64,000 nucleotides of DNA from Halocynthiibacter namhaensis (GTDB lineage: Bacteria > Pseudomonadota > Alphaproteobacteria > Rhodobacterales > Rhodobacteraceae), in the NCBI RefSeq assembly GCF_000812685.1, contig NZ_JWIF01000067.1:1-64000 (forward strand). Direction: 5' to 3'. The notes below the pieces were generated by a model. It was not told the origin of the DNA. It ran no database searches and worked only from the letters and a program-made list of their open reading frames with translations. A program made the position numbers and the translations under genes. This document shows, one piece after another, positions 26,458 to 34,929 of this stretch; within the stretch, counting starts at the first letter, position 1; every line of letters begins with the position of its first letter.

Positions 26458-26773
26458 ATATTCGGTATCTCCCCAAGGGGTGAAATGACTTGCGATCAGA
26501 CCAAATCGGCATGATCACAACGTGGTTGACGTTTCTTTTCACAGAACGAGTGCCCTAGATCACATTGGGCCCCGACTTTGCCTAGAATAACAACTGGGTG
26601 GCCTAAGGCCAAGCCCTTTCAGGAGTAAGGTTAATGCACCAAAATTGGGGGAAGGTATGAAAAAATGGTTAATTGGTGAATGCATCGCCCCACAAAAAGA
26701 AAAACCCGCAGGGGAAACTGCAGGTTTGTTGTCGATCTATATCGAGGTATATTCCGTCAAATAGGGAGACGTA
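26458..26773. other. gap between bpt and the DUF2852 gene
   Basis: About 315 bp holding the bpt promoter region on the left and the terminator of the DUF2852 gene on the right. Two short plus-strand frames with acceptable ribosome-binding sites are present (8 codons at 26634, 35 codons at 26658), but the second runs through the terminator hairpin and neither resembles a protein. Confidence 0.5.
26693..26726 (-). terminator. terminator of the DUF2852 gene
   Basis: On the minus strand, AACCTGCAG (26726-26718) pairs with CTGCGGGTT (26711-26703) with one G-U pair, and a T-rich tail follows. It stands about 50 bp after the stop codon at 26774. Confidence 0.8.
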
Positions 26774-27217
26774 TTATGCGTCGATGGGGTCGTCTTTTGC
26801 CAAGTCAGCTTCACGCCGCGCGGTTTCCTTTGCACGTTTTGAACGGTCGTCGAGAAAGTCGTCGAACTCTGTCTTATCGCGTGCTTCACGCAGACGGATC
26901 ATGAAGTCTTCAAAGGCGCGTTGTTCGTCTTCAAGCCGTGAGATCGTATCCGCTTTATAGTTGTCAAACGCGCTGTTGCCCGAGCTTGAGAAACCGTGGT
27001 GGCGCGGGGCGTGGGCGGAATGGGTGCAAGAACGTGAAAACAAGCGTTTACTCCAAATCATATATGCAAGAAGGGCGAGGCCAACAGGCCAAACAAAGAT
27101 AAAACCAAGGACCATCGCTGCGATCCAGGCGCCTTTGCCACGTTCATCAAGCCAGTGCGTCGCACGAGAGAACCAGTTGCCTGAGGTGTCTGCGTGATGG
27201 GCGGTTGCGGTATGCAT
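26774..27217 (-). CDS. DUF2852 membrane protein
   Basis: A 147-residue protein of the DUF2852 family, known almost only from Alphaproteobacteria and of unknown function. After a polar start, one strong transmembrane segment lies near residues 31-55 (AWIAAMVLGFIFVWPVGLAL). The rest is a charged, helical cytoplasmic tail (EDEQRAFEDFMIRLREARDK, TEFDDFLDDRSKRAKETARR) that may form a coiled coil. Two identical-arm palindromes lie within 100 bp upstream, so transcription is probably repressor-controlled. Confidence 0.85.
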   Translation of the reverse strand: MHTATAHHADTSGNWFSRATHWLDERGKGAWIAAMVLGFIFVWPVGLALLAYMIWSKRLFSRSCTHSAHAPRHHGFSSSGNSAFDNYKADTISRLEDEQRAFEDFMIRLREARDKTEFDDFLDDRSKRAKETARREADLAKDDPIDA

Positions 27218-27240
27218 TTTGGGTCTCCGTCGTTTGAATA

Positions 27241-27259
27241 ATGTAAATCATGTTTACAT
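27241..27259. promoter_or_regulatory. palindromic operator, copy 1
   Basis: ATGTAAA-TCATG-TTTACAT, a perfect 7+5+7 inverted repeat, 24 bp upstream of the DUF2852 start codon. The arms are identical to those at 27299. Confidence 0.75.
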
Positions 27260-27298
27260 ACCCAAGATTGGCGTCCTTGCCTGAAATATCAAGAGTTA

Positions 27299-27317
27299 AT
27301 GTAAATACTTTTTACAT
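27299..27317. promoter_or_regulatory. palindromic operator, copy 2
   Basis: ATGTAAA-TACTT-TTTACAT, with the same arms and spacer length as the site at 27241 but a different spacer. The centres are 58 bp apart. It ends 8 bp before the stop codon of the YbaK-type gene. Confidence 0.75.
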
Positions 27318-27325
27318 TATTCAAA

Positions 27326-27796
27326 TTATGACGTGAATTCAGATGTTTGAACATTTAGGAAACCGCAAAGATCCATTGGAGGGATCGCAAAAATATGACG
27401 CGGGGTGCCTGCAGCGGCCCATACGATGTCAAAGTCCATCAATCGTGAGTCAAAGAAAGTCCTGGGGGCGGTGAGGTGGCCAACGGGGGACACCCCGCCG
27501 ATGGCAAAGCCTGTCATACGTCGTACTTCCCCTGCGTCGGCACGTATCAAATCCTCACCGGCGAGTTTAGCGGCTTTGGTCGGGTCTACCTGATTGCCGC
27601 CTGCGGTGACGAATAGAAACAACCCGCCGGTTTGCGCACCGGCAAAAATGATAGATTTTGCGATTTGATCTATGTCGCATCCCGCCGCAGCTGCGGCCTC
27701 GACCGCTGTTCGTGTGCCATCCTGCATTTCTTTGATTTCGACGTTGCAGCCTGCGGCTTCTAAGGCGGCACGCACGCGTTTTAGGCTTTTGCTCAT
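27326..27796 (-). CDS. YbaK/EbsC-family aminoacyl-tRNA deacylase
   Basis: A 156-residue protein of the YbaK/ProX editing family, which hydrolyses mis-charged tRNAs in trans. Typical motifs are IAKSIIFAG (with the conserved Lys), GLFLFVTAGGNQVD, GFAIGGVSPVGHLTAP and the FDSRLMDFDIVWAAAGTPRH block. The start at 27796 has GGGAG upstream; the frame extends further but without family similarity. It is divergent from glnE with about 93 bp between. Which mis-charged tRNA it edits cannot be told. Confidence 0.88.
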   Translation of the reverse strand: MSKSLKRVRAALEAAGCNVEIKEMQDGTRTAVEAAAAAGCDIDQIAKSIIFAGAQTGGLFLFVTAGGNQVDPTKAAKLAGEDLIRADAGEVRRMTGFAIGGVSPVGHLTAPRTFFDSRLMDFDIVWAAAGTPRHIFAIPPMDLCGFLNVQTSEFTS

Positions 27797-27889
27797 GAAA
27801 TGATCTCCCTTGTTGCGGCAGAGAAACCGATTGCGGTCGCGATGACAAGTCCGCTTGACCATCGGGGCATTGCACGCGCATTTTTAAGC

Positions 27890-30697
27890 ATGAATTTTAC
27901 GTCTCAGCTGACCCGCCATCCGATTCCCTTTGATGTTGCCCGAGGGGAGGACGCCTGCGTCTTATTTCCGGACCTCGCACCCGAGTTGCGACCCTTGATC
28001 GAGGGTACCGGCGGGTGTTCTCCCTATCTTTTGGGGTTGATGGGGCGCGAACAGGCTTGGTTGTCTGATGCGTTGACCCGTGATCCTGATGCGGTTTTGC
28101 AAGAAGAATACGCGCGCCTGCGTCAGGTCCCATATGACCAAATCGCCGATGAATTGCGCCGAGGCAAGCGCCGGGTGGCCTTATTGGCGGGGCTTGCAGA
28201 TTTGGGCGGGGTCTATGCGCTTGAACAGGTGACCGGCGCGTTGACGGAATTCTCCTATCTCGCAACTGATTTGGCGATGAAAGCGGCTTTGGCGCATGAA
28301 ATACGCCGCAAAAAGCTGCCTGGTATGACGGATGCGGATCTGGAAACCGGATGTGGCATGGTCGCGCTTTCCATGGGGAAAATGGGCGCGGGCGAGCTGA
28401 ATTATTCATCGGACATCGACTTGATTTGTGTGTTTGACGAAGATCAATACGCGCCAGATGATTACCATGATGCGCGGGCGTCTTTGATCCGCGCGACGCG
28501 TAAAATGGCGGCGACGTTGAATGATTTAACCCATGAGGGATACGTCTTTCGCACGGATTTGCGTCTGCGCCCTGATCCGTCGGTGACGCCGGTTTGTTTG
28601 TCGATGGAAGCGGCAGAGCGGTATTACGAGGGCGAGGGCCGCACATGGGAACGCGCCGCCCATATCAAAGCGCATCCTTGCGCGGGGGATTTGGCAGCGG
28701 GCGCGCGTTATCTGAAGCGCCTGACGCCTTTTATCTGGCGCAAACATCTGGACTTTGCTGCGATCCAGGATGCCCATGACATGCGTTTGCGTATTCGCGA
28801 TCACAAAGGTTTGGGCGGGGCGTTTTCGCTGCCTGGGCATAATATGAAACTGGGGCGTGGTGGCATTCGGGAAATCGAATTTTTCACCCAGACCCGACAG
28901 ATCATTGCCGGCGGGCGGGACCCGGATTTGCGGTCGCGCGAAACTGTGGCGGGGCTGCGGGCGCTGACGCAAAAGGGCTGGGTGCCGCAAGAGGCATCGG
29001 ATCTGTTCATCGCGAGGTATCGCAGTCACCGCGAGATTGAACACCGTTTGCAGATGATCAACGACGCCCAAACCCATAGTCTGCCGAACTCTGACGAAGG
29101 GTTTGCGCGTCTGGCCTGTTTCATGGGCGAAAGCGATGTTGAGGCGTTTAAGGCGCGTCTGACCGCCGAGTTGCTTGACGTGCATAAAGTGGCCGAAGGG
29201 TTTTTCGCCCCCGATGGAAGCAAAGCCTGCGATGGCCCTGATCTGTCGGAAAACGAGGCGGAAATTCTGTCGCGCTGGCCTGGGTATCCTGCCTTGCGGA
29301 CCTCGCGTGCGCAGGAAATATTTGCCCGTGTGCGCCCGGAAATCCTGTCGCGGATGCAAAATGCTGCCGACCCAACCGAAGCCTTGACGCAATTTGACCG
29401 TTTCCTGGCCGGGTTGCCCGCTGGGGTTCAGTTGTTTTCCCTGTTTGATGCCAATCCACAGTTGATTGATTTGCTGGTTGATATCTGCGCCACGGCCCCG
29501 GCTTTGGCGCAATATTTGTCACAGAATGCCAAGGTCCTGGATGCGGTGATCGGTGGGACGTTCTTTGGCACTTGGCCTGGCATTGATGCGCTTTATGCAG
29601 AAATTTCTGAGGCACTTTCCGCTGTCACGGATTACGAAGGTCAGCTGGATCTGGCACGCCGCCTGATGCAGGAATGGCATTTTCGCATTGGGGTGCATCA
29701 TTTGCGGGGCCTCATCACCGCGACCGAAGCTGGGCGCGAATATGCGGATTTGGCAGAAGCTTTGGTGCGGGCTTTGTGGCCGCTGGTGGTTGCGGAATTC
29801 TCGCGCAAACATGGGGTGCCACCTGGAACAGAACAGGGTGGCGGGGCATCTGTTATTGCGATGGGATCCCTTGGCGCACAGGGGCTTAACGCCAGATCAG
29901 ACCTTGATTTACTGGTGATCTATGACGCTAAAGGCATTGATGACAGCGCGGGCAATGCGGCAGGAAAACGTGCCCTCGCCACGCGCCCTTATTATGCGCG
30001 CCTGACCCAATCCTTTATCACAGCCCTGACCGCGCCCATGGCTGAGGGCCGCTTGTACGAAGTCGATATGCGGCTGCGTCCATCCGGGCGGTCTGGCCCA
30101 GTGGCCACGTCGATTGATGCCTTTGAGGCCTATCAACGCGAGGAAGCCTGGACTTGGGAACATATGGCTTTGACGCGGGCGCGGGTGATTGCGGGCAATG
30201 GGGATTTAGGCGTGCGGATTGAAACGTTCCGCAAGGATCTAATCGACGGCCACGGCATGGGGACACAGGTGCTTCAGGATGTGGCGGACATGCGGGCGCG
30301 GCTTGCCGATGCCTATCCGCCACGTGCGGGGTGGAACTTAAAGCGCGGTGCGGGGGGATTGCAAGATATTGAACTTTTGGCGCAGCTTTTGACCCTTGGC
30401 AGCCATTCCAACGCCCGGGGCACGGATGCACAGATCGCAGATGCCGGTGATCTTCTGCATATGGGGGAGGTGGATGACCTGCGCCAAGCACGGAATTTGA
30501 TCTGGAACCTGCGTATGGCGGAACGTTTGCTGACCGCCGGGGCGTTGAATGAGGATGAAATCGGCGAAGGCGGGCGTAAATTCCTGCTGTCATCATGTGA
30601 AAGTGTCGGTATTGACGCCCTGAAGTCGCAGGTGGAAACGCATAAAAAGCAAGTGGCTGCGATTTTTGACCGAATTCTGGGCATTCAAGTGCCGTAA
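27890..30697 (+). CDS. glnE: bifunctional glutamine synthetase adenylyltransferase/deadenylyltransferase
   Basis: GlnE adjusts glutamine synthetase activity by adding or removing AMP in response to PII. It has 935 residues and contains two nucleotidyltransferase units. The N-terminal unit has GELNYSSDIDLICVFDED and GRGGIREIEFFTQ. The C-terminal unit has GARSDLDLLVIYD-type residues (LNARSDLDLLVIYDAKG), the MRLRPSGRSGPVATS block and GAGGLQDIELLAQLL. Each is followed by an all-helical domain. The ATG at 27890 is chosen; 30 upstream codons are open but lie over the ybaK promoter. A small gene follows 18 bp downstream. Confidence 0.95.
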   Translation: MNFTSQLTRHPIPFDVARGEDACVLFPDLAPELRPLIEGTGGCSPYLLGLMGREQAWLSDALTRDPDAVLQEEYARLRQVPYDQIADELRRGKRRVALLAGLADLGGVYALEQVTGALTEFSYLATDLAMKAALAHEIRRKKLPGMTDADLETGCGMVALSMGKMGAGELNYSSDIDLICVFDEDQYAPDDYHDARASLIRATRKMAATLNDLTHEGYVFRTDLRLRPDPSVTPVCLSMEAAERYYEGEGRTWERAAHIKAHPCAGDLAAGARYLKRLTPFIWRKHLDFAAIQDAHDMRLRIRDHKGLGGAFSLPGHNMKLGRGGIREIEFFTQTRQIIAGGRDPDLRSRETVAGLRALTQKGWVPQEASDLFIARYRSHREIEHRLQMINDAQTHSLPNSDEGFARLACFMGESDVEAFKARLTAELLDVHKVAEGFFAPDGSKACDGPDLSENEAEILSRWPGYPALRTSRAQEIFARVRPEILSRMQNAADPTEALTQFDRFLAGLPAGVQLFSLFDANPQLIDLLVDICATAPALAQYLSQNAKVLDAVIGGTFFGTWPGIDALYAEISEALSAVTDYEGQLDLARRLMQEWHFRIGVHHLRGLITATEAGREYADLAEALVRALWPLVVAEFSRKHGVPPGTEQGGGASVIAMGSLGAQGLNARSDLDLLVIYDAKGIDDSAGNAAGKRALATRPYYARLTQSFITALTAPMAEGRLYEVDMRLRPSGRSGPVATSIDAFEAYQREEAWTWEHMALTRARVIAGNGDLGVRIETFRKDLIDGHGMGTQVLQDVADMRARLADAYPPRAGWNLKRGAGGLQDIELLAQLLTLGSHSNARGTDAQIADAGDLLHMGEVDDLRQARNLIWNLRMAERLLTAGALNEDEIGEGGRKFLLSSCESVGIDALKSQVETHKKQVAAIFDRILGIQVP

Positions 30698-30715
30698 AAC
30701 GGTAAGGAAATGATG

Positions 30716-31015
30716 ATGGCTGATCTCGTGCCTGATTTGACGAAAATCGACCCTAAGGGCTTGTTTACAGACGTGTATTCCATGGATGGAATCACGCTTG
30801 AGGAATGCCGATCTGTTTTCTTGGATTGGGCAATCAGCGGCAAGGATGACGTCGATGAAACCCAAGCCCTTGCGGATCTACATGCGCATTTCGCAACGCC
30901 CAGCCCGGATCACCCGATGAGCTCTGTTTTACGTGACGCGGTGATGGGCGCACAAAATAAAGGTCGGCGTCGTGGGGGCGCGCGGGGGCGTCCACGGCCA
31001 GATTACGAGACATAA
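30716..31015 (+). CDS. conserved small protein downstream of glnE
   Basis: A 99-residue protein with no family I recognise. It is acidic in the first two thirds (MADLVPDLTKIDPKGLFTDV, LTEECRSVFLDWAISGKDDV-like region) and ends in a basic Arg/Gly-rich tail (NKGRRRGGARGRPRPDYET) that could bind nucleic acid. Three ATG codons are adjacent (30710, 30713, 30716); the distance from TAAGGA favours the third. It lies 18 bp after glnE on the same strand and 49 bp before a methyltransferase gene, so all may share a transcript. Confidence 0.7.
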   Translation: MADLVPDLTKIDPKGLFTDVYSMDGITLEECRSVFLDWAISGKDDVDETQALADLHAHFATPSPDHPMSSVLRDAVMGAQNKGRRRGGARGRPRPDYET

Positions 31016-31064
31016 GGCAATTCCAGGGCTTTCGGGCGCTGACGAAACGCACTAAGAGGGGGAT

Positions 31065-32288
31065 ATGACATCTTCTTCTTTCTCCGTTACGGACCCCGCT
31101 GATCGCCCGGTTATTCGCATGAAACCCAAAATGGACACGCGCCGCATTCGCTTTGGTGCGCCTTGGGTCTGGGCCAATGAACTTGTGCTTGACCGCCGCA
31201 GTAAAAATCTGGCCCCTGGAACAATCGCCACGCTTGAGGATGCAGAACGCACACCTCTGGGCACGGTTGCTGTTAACACGGGTTCCAAAATTGCCGCCCG
31301 CATGTTGGATCGCAATGCTGAAACCCGCATTGATGCCGCGTGGTTTGTGACTCGTGTGCAGCGTGCTTTGGCTCTGCGCGAAAACATCTATGACGCGCCA
31401 TTTTACCGCCTGATCCACGCCGAGGCCGATGGCTTTCCTGGCGTTGTTGCCGACCGTTTTGGCGACACGATTGTTGTGCAACCCAACGCGGCCTGGGCCG
31501 AAATGCATTTTGACATGTTGAAAGACGCTTTGGCGGCGATCGATGGTGTTAAGAATATCGTGAAAAATGCCGCTGGACGCGCCCGTGCAACGGAAGGTCT
31601 GGATGACGTTTCTGGCGTCGTCTTGGGCGAAGTCACGGGGTTGATCCCTGTGGAAATGAACAGCGCGACTTATATGGCGGACCTTTTGGGTGGTCAGAAA
31701 ACCGGTTTGTTCTTTGACCAACGCGATAACCATGCCTTTGGCGCGCGTGTGTCAAAAGACGCGACTGTTTTGGACGTGTTTTCGCATGTTGGCGGGTTTG
31801 GTCTTGCGGCCCTTGCTGCGGGCGCGAAATCTGCGACCTGCATTGATGGGTCCGCTCCGGCGCTTGAGCTGGCTGAAAAGGGTGCTGCGGCAATGAACGC
31901 CTCTGATCGTCTTGTAACACGTAAGGGTGATGCCTTTGATGTTATGGAAGAAATGGTCGCAGATGGCGTCAAGTTTGACGTTGTGATCTGTGATCCGCCT
32001 GCTTTTGCACCGTCTAAGCCAGCGCTTGAAAAGGGTCTCCGAGCGTATGAACGTGTCGCACGTTTGGCGGCGCAATTGGTCGCACCTGGCGGATATATGG
32101 GCTTGTGTTCTTGTTCGCATTCCGCGGATGCAACACGTTTTCGCGAAGCTTGTGATCGTGGTGTTGGCAAGGCTGGGCGTCAGGCGCAATTGTTGCACAC
32201 GGGGTCCGCTGGACCTGATCATCCGCAGCATCCATCATTGGCCGAAAGCGGTTATCTCAAGGCGATGTTCTGGCGTTTGGACGGCTGA
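31065..32288 (+). CDS. RlmI-type class I rRNA methyltransferase
   Basis: A 407-residue SAM-dependent methyltransferase resembling RlmI (23S rRNA m5C1962). An N-terminal PUA-like domain starts at RRIRFGAPWVWANELV. A central domain carries GFPGVVADRFGDTIVVQ. The C-terminal Rossmann domain has the SAM motif LDVFSHVGGFGLAALAAGA, the motif IV sequence DVVICDPPAFAPSK, and the CSCSH motif with the expected catalytic cysteine. The gene overlaps the following PIN-domain gene by one base (TGATG), which suggests translational coupling. Confidence 0.88.
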   Translation: MTSSSFSVTDPADRPVIRMKPKMDTRRIRFGAPWVWANELVLDRRSKNLAPGTIATLEDAERTPLGTVAVNTGSKIAARMLDRNAETRIDAAWFVTRVQRALALRENIYDAPFYRLIHAEADGFPGVVADRFGDTIVVQPNAAWAEMHFDMLKDALAAIDGVKNIVKNAAGRARATEGLDDVSGVVLGEVTGLIPVEMNSATYMADLLGGQKTGLFFDQRDNHAFGARVSKDATVLDVFSHVGGFGLAALAAGAKSATCIDGSAPALELAEKGAAAMNASDRLVTRKGDAFDVMEEMVADGVKFDVVICDPPAFAPSKPALEKGLRAYERVARLAAQLVAPGGYMGLCSCSHSADATRFREACDRGVGKAGRQAQLLHTGSAGPDHPQHPSLAESGYLKAMFWRLDG

Positions 32289-32845
32289 TGCGTGCCATGC
32301 TTGACGCCTGCGTGCTTTACCCAACGGTGATGCGCGAAGTGTTGATCGGGGCGGCAGATCAGGGAATGTATCAACCCCGGTGGTCTGCCCGCATCTTGGA
32401 AGAATGGGCGCGGGCTGCGGCCCGTGTTGCGCCTGCCAGTGAACCTATTGCGCGGGGCGAAATTGCCCTGTTGCGCGCGGCATGGCCTGGGTGCGAAGCC
32501 TTTGTGGATCAGGGCCGCATGGCGCGGTATTGGTTGCCGGATAAGAACGACATTCATGTTTTGGCTGCTGCTGCTGAATCCTCATGCGACTTGATTATCA
32601 CTATGAATGCAAAGGATTTTCCCCAACGTATTTTGGCGGAGGAAGGCCTGAGCAGACAAGACCCTGACGGGTTCGTTGTCAGCCTGTTTCATGCAAACCC
32701 TGAGCTCATGCACGCGATTGCCATGCGTATTCACGCGAAGGCCGAAGAGCTGTCGGGTCAGCCTTGGGACATCCGTAAACTATACAAAAAAGCCCGTATG
32801 CCCCGGTTTGGCAAAGCTGTGTCGGCCTACATCGATCAGCTTTGA
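32288..32845 (+). CDS. PIN-domain protein (RSP_2648-like)
   Basis: A 185-residue PIN-domain protein, a fold used by RNases. Acidic positions are visible: Asp in MLDACVLYP, Glu in ARILEEWARA, Asp in LPDKNDIHVLAAA and Asp in CDLIITMNAKDFP. It resembles single PIN proteins conserved in Rhodobacteraceae (RSP_2648 type). No antitoxin gene is adjacent; it is instead coupled to an rRNA methyltransferase gene by a one-base overlap. An RNA-processing role is therefore as plausible as a toxin role. Its last 10 bp overlap the convergent protease gene. Confidence 0.85.
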   Translation: MRAMLDACVLYPTVMREVLIGAADQGMYQPRWSARILEEWARAAARVAPASEPIARGEIALLRAAWPGCEAFVDQGRMARYWLPDKNDIHVLAAAAESSCDLIITMNAKDFPQRILAEEGLSRQDPDGFVVSLFHANPELMHAIAMRIHAKAEELSGQPWDIRKLYKKARMPRFGKAVSAYIDQL

Positions 32846-33531
32846 TCCACGCGCGACCAGCGGTTTTCCAAAGCCTCAAGTGCCGCGATACGTTCCGTGG
32901 TTTTGGGATGACTGAGAAGCCACGCAGGCGCTGTGCCAGCGTTGGAATTGGTCAGCGCTTCCAGTTTTGAAAACAGCGACTTTTGCGGCGCGACCCCAAT
33001 GCCCGATTTGTGCAACAAGGCGGCGGCCCAAGCGTCGGCTTCATATTCGTCATTGCGGGACAGACGCGCCATAAGCAGCGACATGACCATGCTTGCGATC
33101 CATGGGCCGATGAAGGGGATGAAGCGGTTAAAGACCATAGCCAGGGCTGTGCGCATCGCATTTTGCCCCGAGAAATCGATCATCCGACGGCGGGAATGGC
33201 CAAGGGCGACATGACCCAATTCATGGGCGATCACGCTGGACATTTCTTTAGCAGTGACATCGCCTTGTTTGAACTTATTGTAAAATCCACGGGTGATGAA
33301 AATGCGCCCATCCGGCGCCGCCAACCCGTTCACCGGATCGATTTCATAGATAAAGACAGGAATGCGGGGTAGGTCCAATGCCTGGGCCATCTTGCGCGTC
33401 AAAGTTTCCAGATCTGCATCATCTAATCGCGTGGATTGTTCATCCAACTGGCGATGGGTTCGCCGCACAGAAAAACGATACATGAAGATGCCATAAAGCA
33501 GCGCAAGCAGAATTGGGGTAAAACGGATCAT
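32836..33531 (-). CDS. M48-family membrane zinc metalloprotease
   Basis: A 231-residue protease related to HtpX/Ste24. An N-terminal hydrophobic segment (MIRFTPILLALLYGIFMYRF) anchors it. The zinc site is complete: HELGHVALGH with two His and Glu, and the third ligand Glu in NDEYEADAWA. Another hydrophobic region (FNRFIPFIGPWIASMVMSLL) lies between them. SHPKTTERIAAL near the end is typical of the family. Likely role: membrane-protein quality control. It is the last gene of a minus-strand block that begins with a MoxR ATPase at 37763. Confidence 0.9.
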   Translation of the reverse strand: MIRFTPILLALLYGIFMYRFSVRRTHRQLDEQSTRLDDADLETLTRKMAQALDLPRIPVFIYEIDPVNGLAAPDGRIFITRGFYNKFKQGDVTAKEMSSVIAHELGHVALGHSRRRMIDFSGQNAMRTALAMVFNRFIPFIGPWIASMVMSLLMARLSRNDEYEADAWAAALLHKSGIGVAPQKSLFSKLEALTNSNAGTAPAWLLSHPKTTERIAALEALENRWSRVDQS

Positions 33532-33570
33532 GCGTTGAATATGGGGTGGGTTCGGGTCAGGTGCAAGCGC

Positions 33571-34755
33571 TCAACGCGACAGTTCTTTCATGCCGCTTTC
33601 GATGCCCTTTAAGGTCATAGGGACCATACGATCCTCAAAGATCTCCTGGATCATGCGAATGGATTGGGTATAGCGCCATTGGTTTTCCGGGATCGGATTG
33701 ATCCACAGGTTGGATTTCCATTGCTCACGCGCACGTTCAAGCCAGATTTGGCCGGGTTCTTCGTTCCAATGTTCGTTGGCACCACCACGATAGGCGATCT
33801 CATAGGGCGACATTGAGGCGTCCCCCACAAAGATGCATTTGTAATCCGCGCCATAGGTGCGCAACACTTCATGGGTCGGCATTTGTGCGCCCCAGCGGCG
33901 TGCGTTGTCGCGCCACACCCCTTCATAAAGGCAGTTGTGGAAATAGAAATATTCGAGATGTTTGAATTCATTGCGCGCCGCCGAGAACAGCTCTTCCACC
34001 ACTTTTATATAGGGATCCATCGATCCACCAATATCAAAGAACATCAACACTTTAGCAGCATTACGACGTTCCGGGCGGGTGACCACATCGAGGTATCCAT
34101 TTTCGGCGGTCGCCCGGATTGTACCGTCCAAATCCAGTTCATCCGCAGCCCCATCGCGCGCCCATTTGCGCAGGCGTTTCATCGCGACTTTGATGTTGCG
34201 GGTGCCCAATTCGACACTGTCATCAAGGTTCTTAAAGTCGCGCTTGTCCCAGACCTTCACCGCGCGTTGGTGGCGGCTTTCGTTCTGCCCAATGCGTACG
34301 CCTTCGGGGTTGTAGCCATAGGCACCAAAGGGCGATGTGCCCGCTGTGCCGATCCATTTGTTGCCGCCCTGATGACGCCCTTCTTGTTCTTTCAGGCGTT
34401 CTTTCAGGGTCTCCATCAGCTTATCAAAGCCACCAAGAGCTTCGATTTCGGCCTTTTCTTCAGCGCTTAGGTGTTTTTCAGCTAGTTTTTCAAGCCAGTC
34501 ACCGGGGATGTCCACGGCCTCCATCACTTGATCAAGGGTGATGTTTTCAATGCCCGAAAAACTGGCGGAAAACGCACGGTCAAAACGGTCAAGGTGGCGT
34601 TCATCTTTTACCATGATGGTTCGGGCCAGATAGTAAAACCCTTCAGGATCATAGATCGTCAAGCCAGCCTTCATGCCCTCAAGAAAGCTAAGATATTCGC
34701 GCAGAGAAACAGGAACGCCTTCGTCACGCAGCTTGTCAAAGAAGGGCAGAAACAT
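33571..34755 (-). CDS. VWA-domain protein of the MoxR/CoxE type
   Basis: A 394-residue protein with a C-terminal von Willebrand A domain. The metal site reads FFDIGGSMDPY (Asp-x-Gly-x-Ser variant of the usual Asp-x-Ser-x-Ser). The N-terminal half is helical (VPVSLREYLSFLEGMKAGLT, LTLDQVMEAVD-like) and resembles CoxE-type partners of MoxR ATPases. MoxR AAA proteins and VWA proteins act together as chaperones inserting metal or cofactors into enzymes, and a MoxR gene lies 2.2 kb upstream in the same block. The client here is unknown. A 56-residue membrane protein gene ends 3 bp before it. Confidence 0.88.
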   Translation of the reverse strand: MFLPFFDKLRDEGVPVSLREYLSFLEGMKAGLTIYDPEGFYYLARTIMVKDERHLDRFDRAFSASFSGIENITLDQVMEAVDIPGDWLEKLAEKHLSAEEKAEIEALGGFDKLMETLKERLKEQEGRHQGGNKWIGTAGTSPFGAYGYNPEGVRIGQNESRHQRAVKVWDKRDFKNLDDSVELGTRNIKVAMKRLRKWARDGAADELDLDGTIRATAENGYLDVVTRPERRNAAKVLMFFDIGGSMDPYIKVVEELFSAARNEFKHLEYFYFHNCLYEGVWRDNARRWGAQMPTHEVLRTYGADYKCIFVGDASMSPYEIAYRGGANEHWNEEPGQIWLERAREQWKSNLWINPIPENQWRYTQSIRMIQEIFEDRMVPMTLKGIESGMKELSR

Positions 34756-34758
34756 GGT

Positions 34759-34929
34759 TTACATCAATCCCATACGTTCGATGAAGACGGTGGTCAGCAG
34801 GCCCAGGATCATGCCCACAACCCCAAAGATGCCCGCAAGCCAAATTTTGTCAATACGTGCGCCGTTCAGACGTGTTGCGCGGCGCGTGCCGAGGAAGGCT
34901 CCGATAAGCCCAAAACCAAAGATAAACAT
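34759..34929 (-). CDS. small membrane protein (56 residues)
   Basis: A short gene easily missed by automated calling. It encodes 56 residues with two hydrophobic segments, one near MFIFGFGLIGAFLG and one near WLAGIFGVVGMILGLLTTVF, joined by a basic loop (TRRATRLNGARIDK). This is a small hairpin membrane protein with the N-terminus probably outside. GGAGA lies upstream of the ATG. Its ATG shares one base with the stop of the DUF2927 gene, and its stop is 3 bp before the VWA gene, so it is embedded in a tightly packed operon. No family name is known to me. Confidence 0.78.
   Translation of the reverse strand: MFIFGFGLIGAFLGTRRATRLNGARIDKIWLAGIFGVVGMILGLLTTVFIERMGLM

Noticed and set aside
26658-26765. 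35-codon frame with a fair ribosome-binding site before the DUF2852 terminator
   Set aside because: It runs through the terminator hairpin of the opposite gene and has no protein-like composition.
28526-29512. A 328-codon open frame on the strand opposite glnE
   Set aside because: It lies wholly within glnE, a well-conserved gene in high-GC-third-position DNA where antisense frames stay open by chance; its translation shows no domain or ribosome-binding site.
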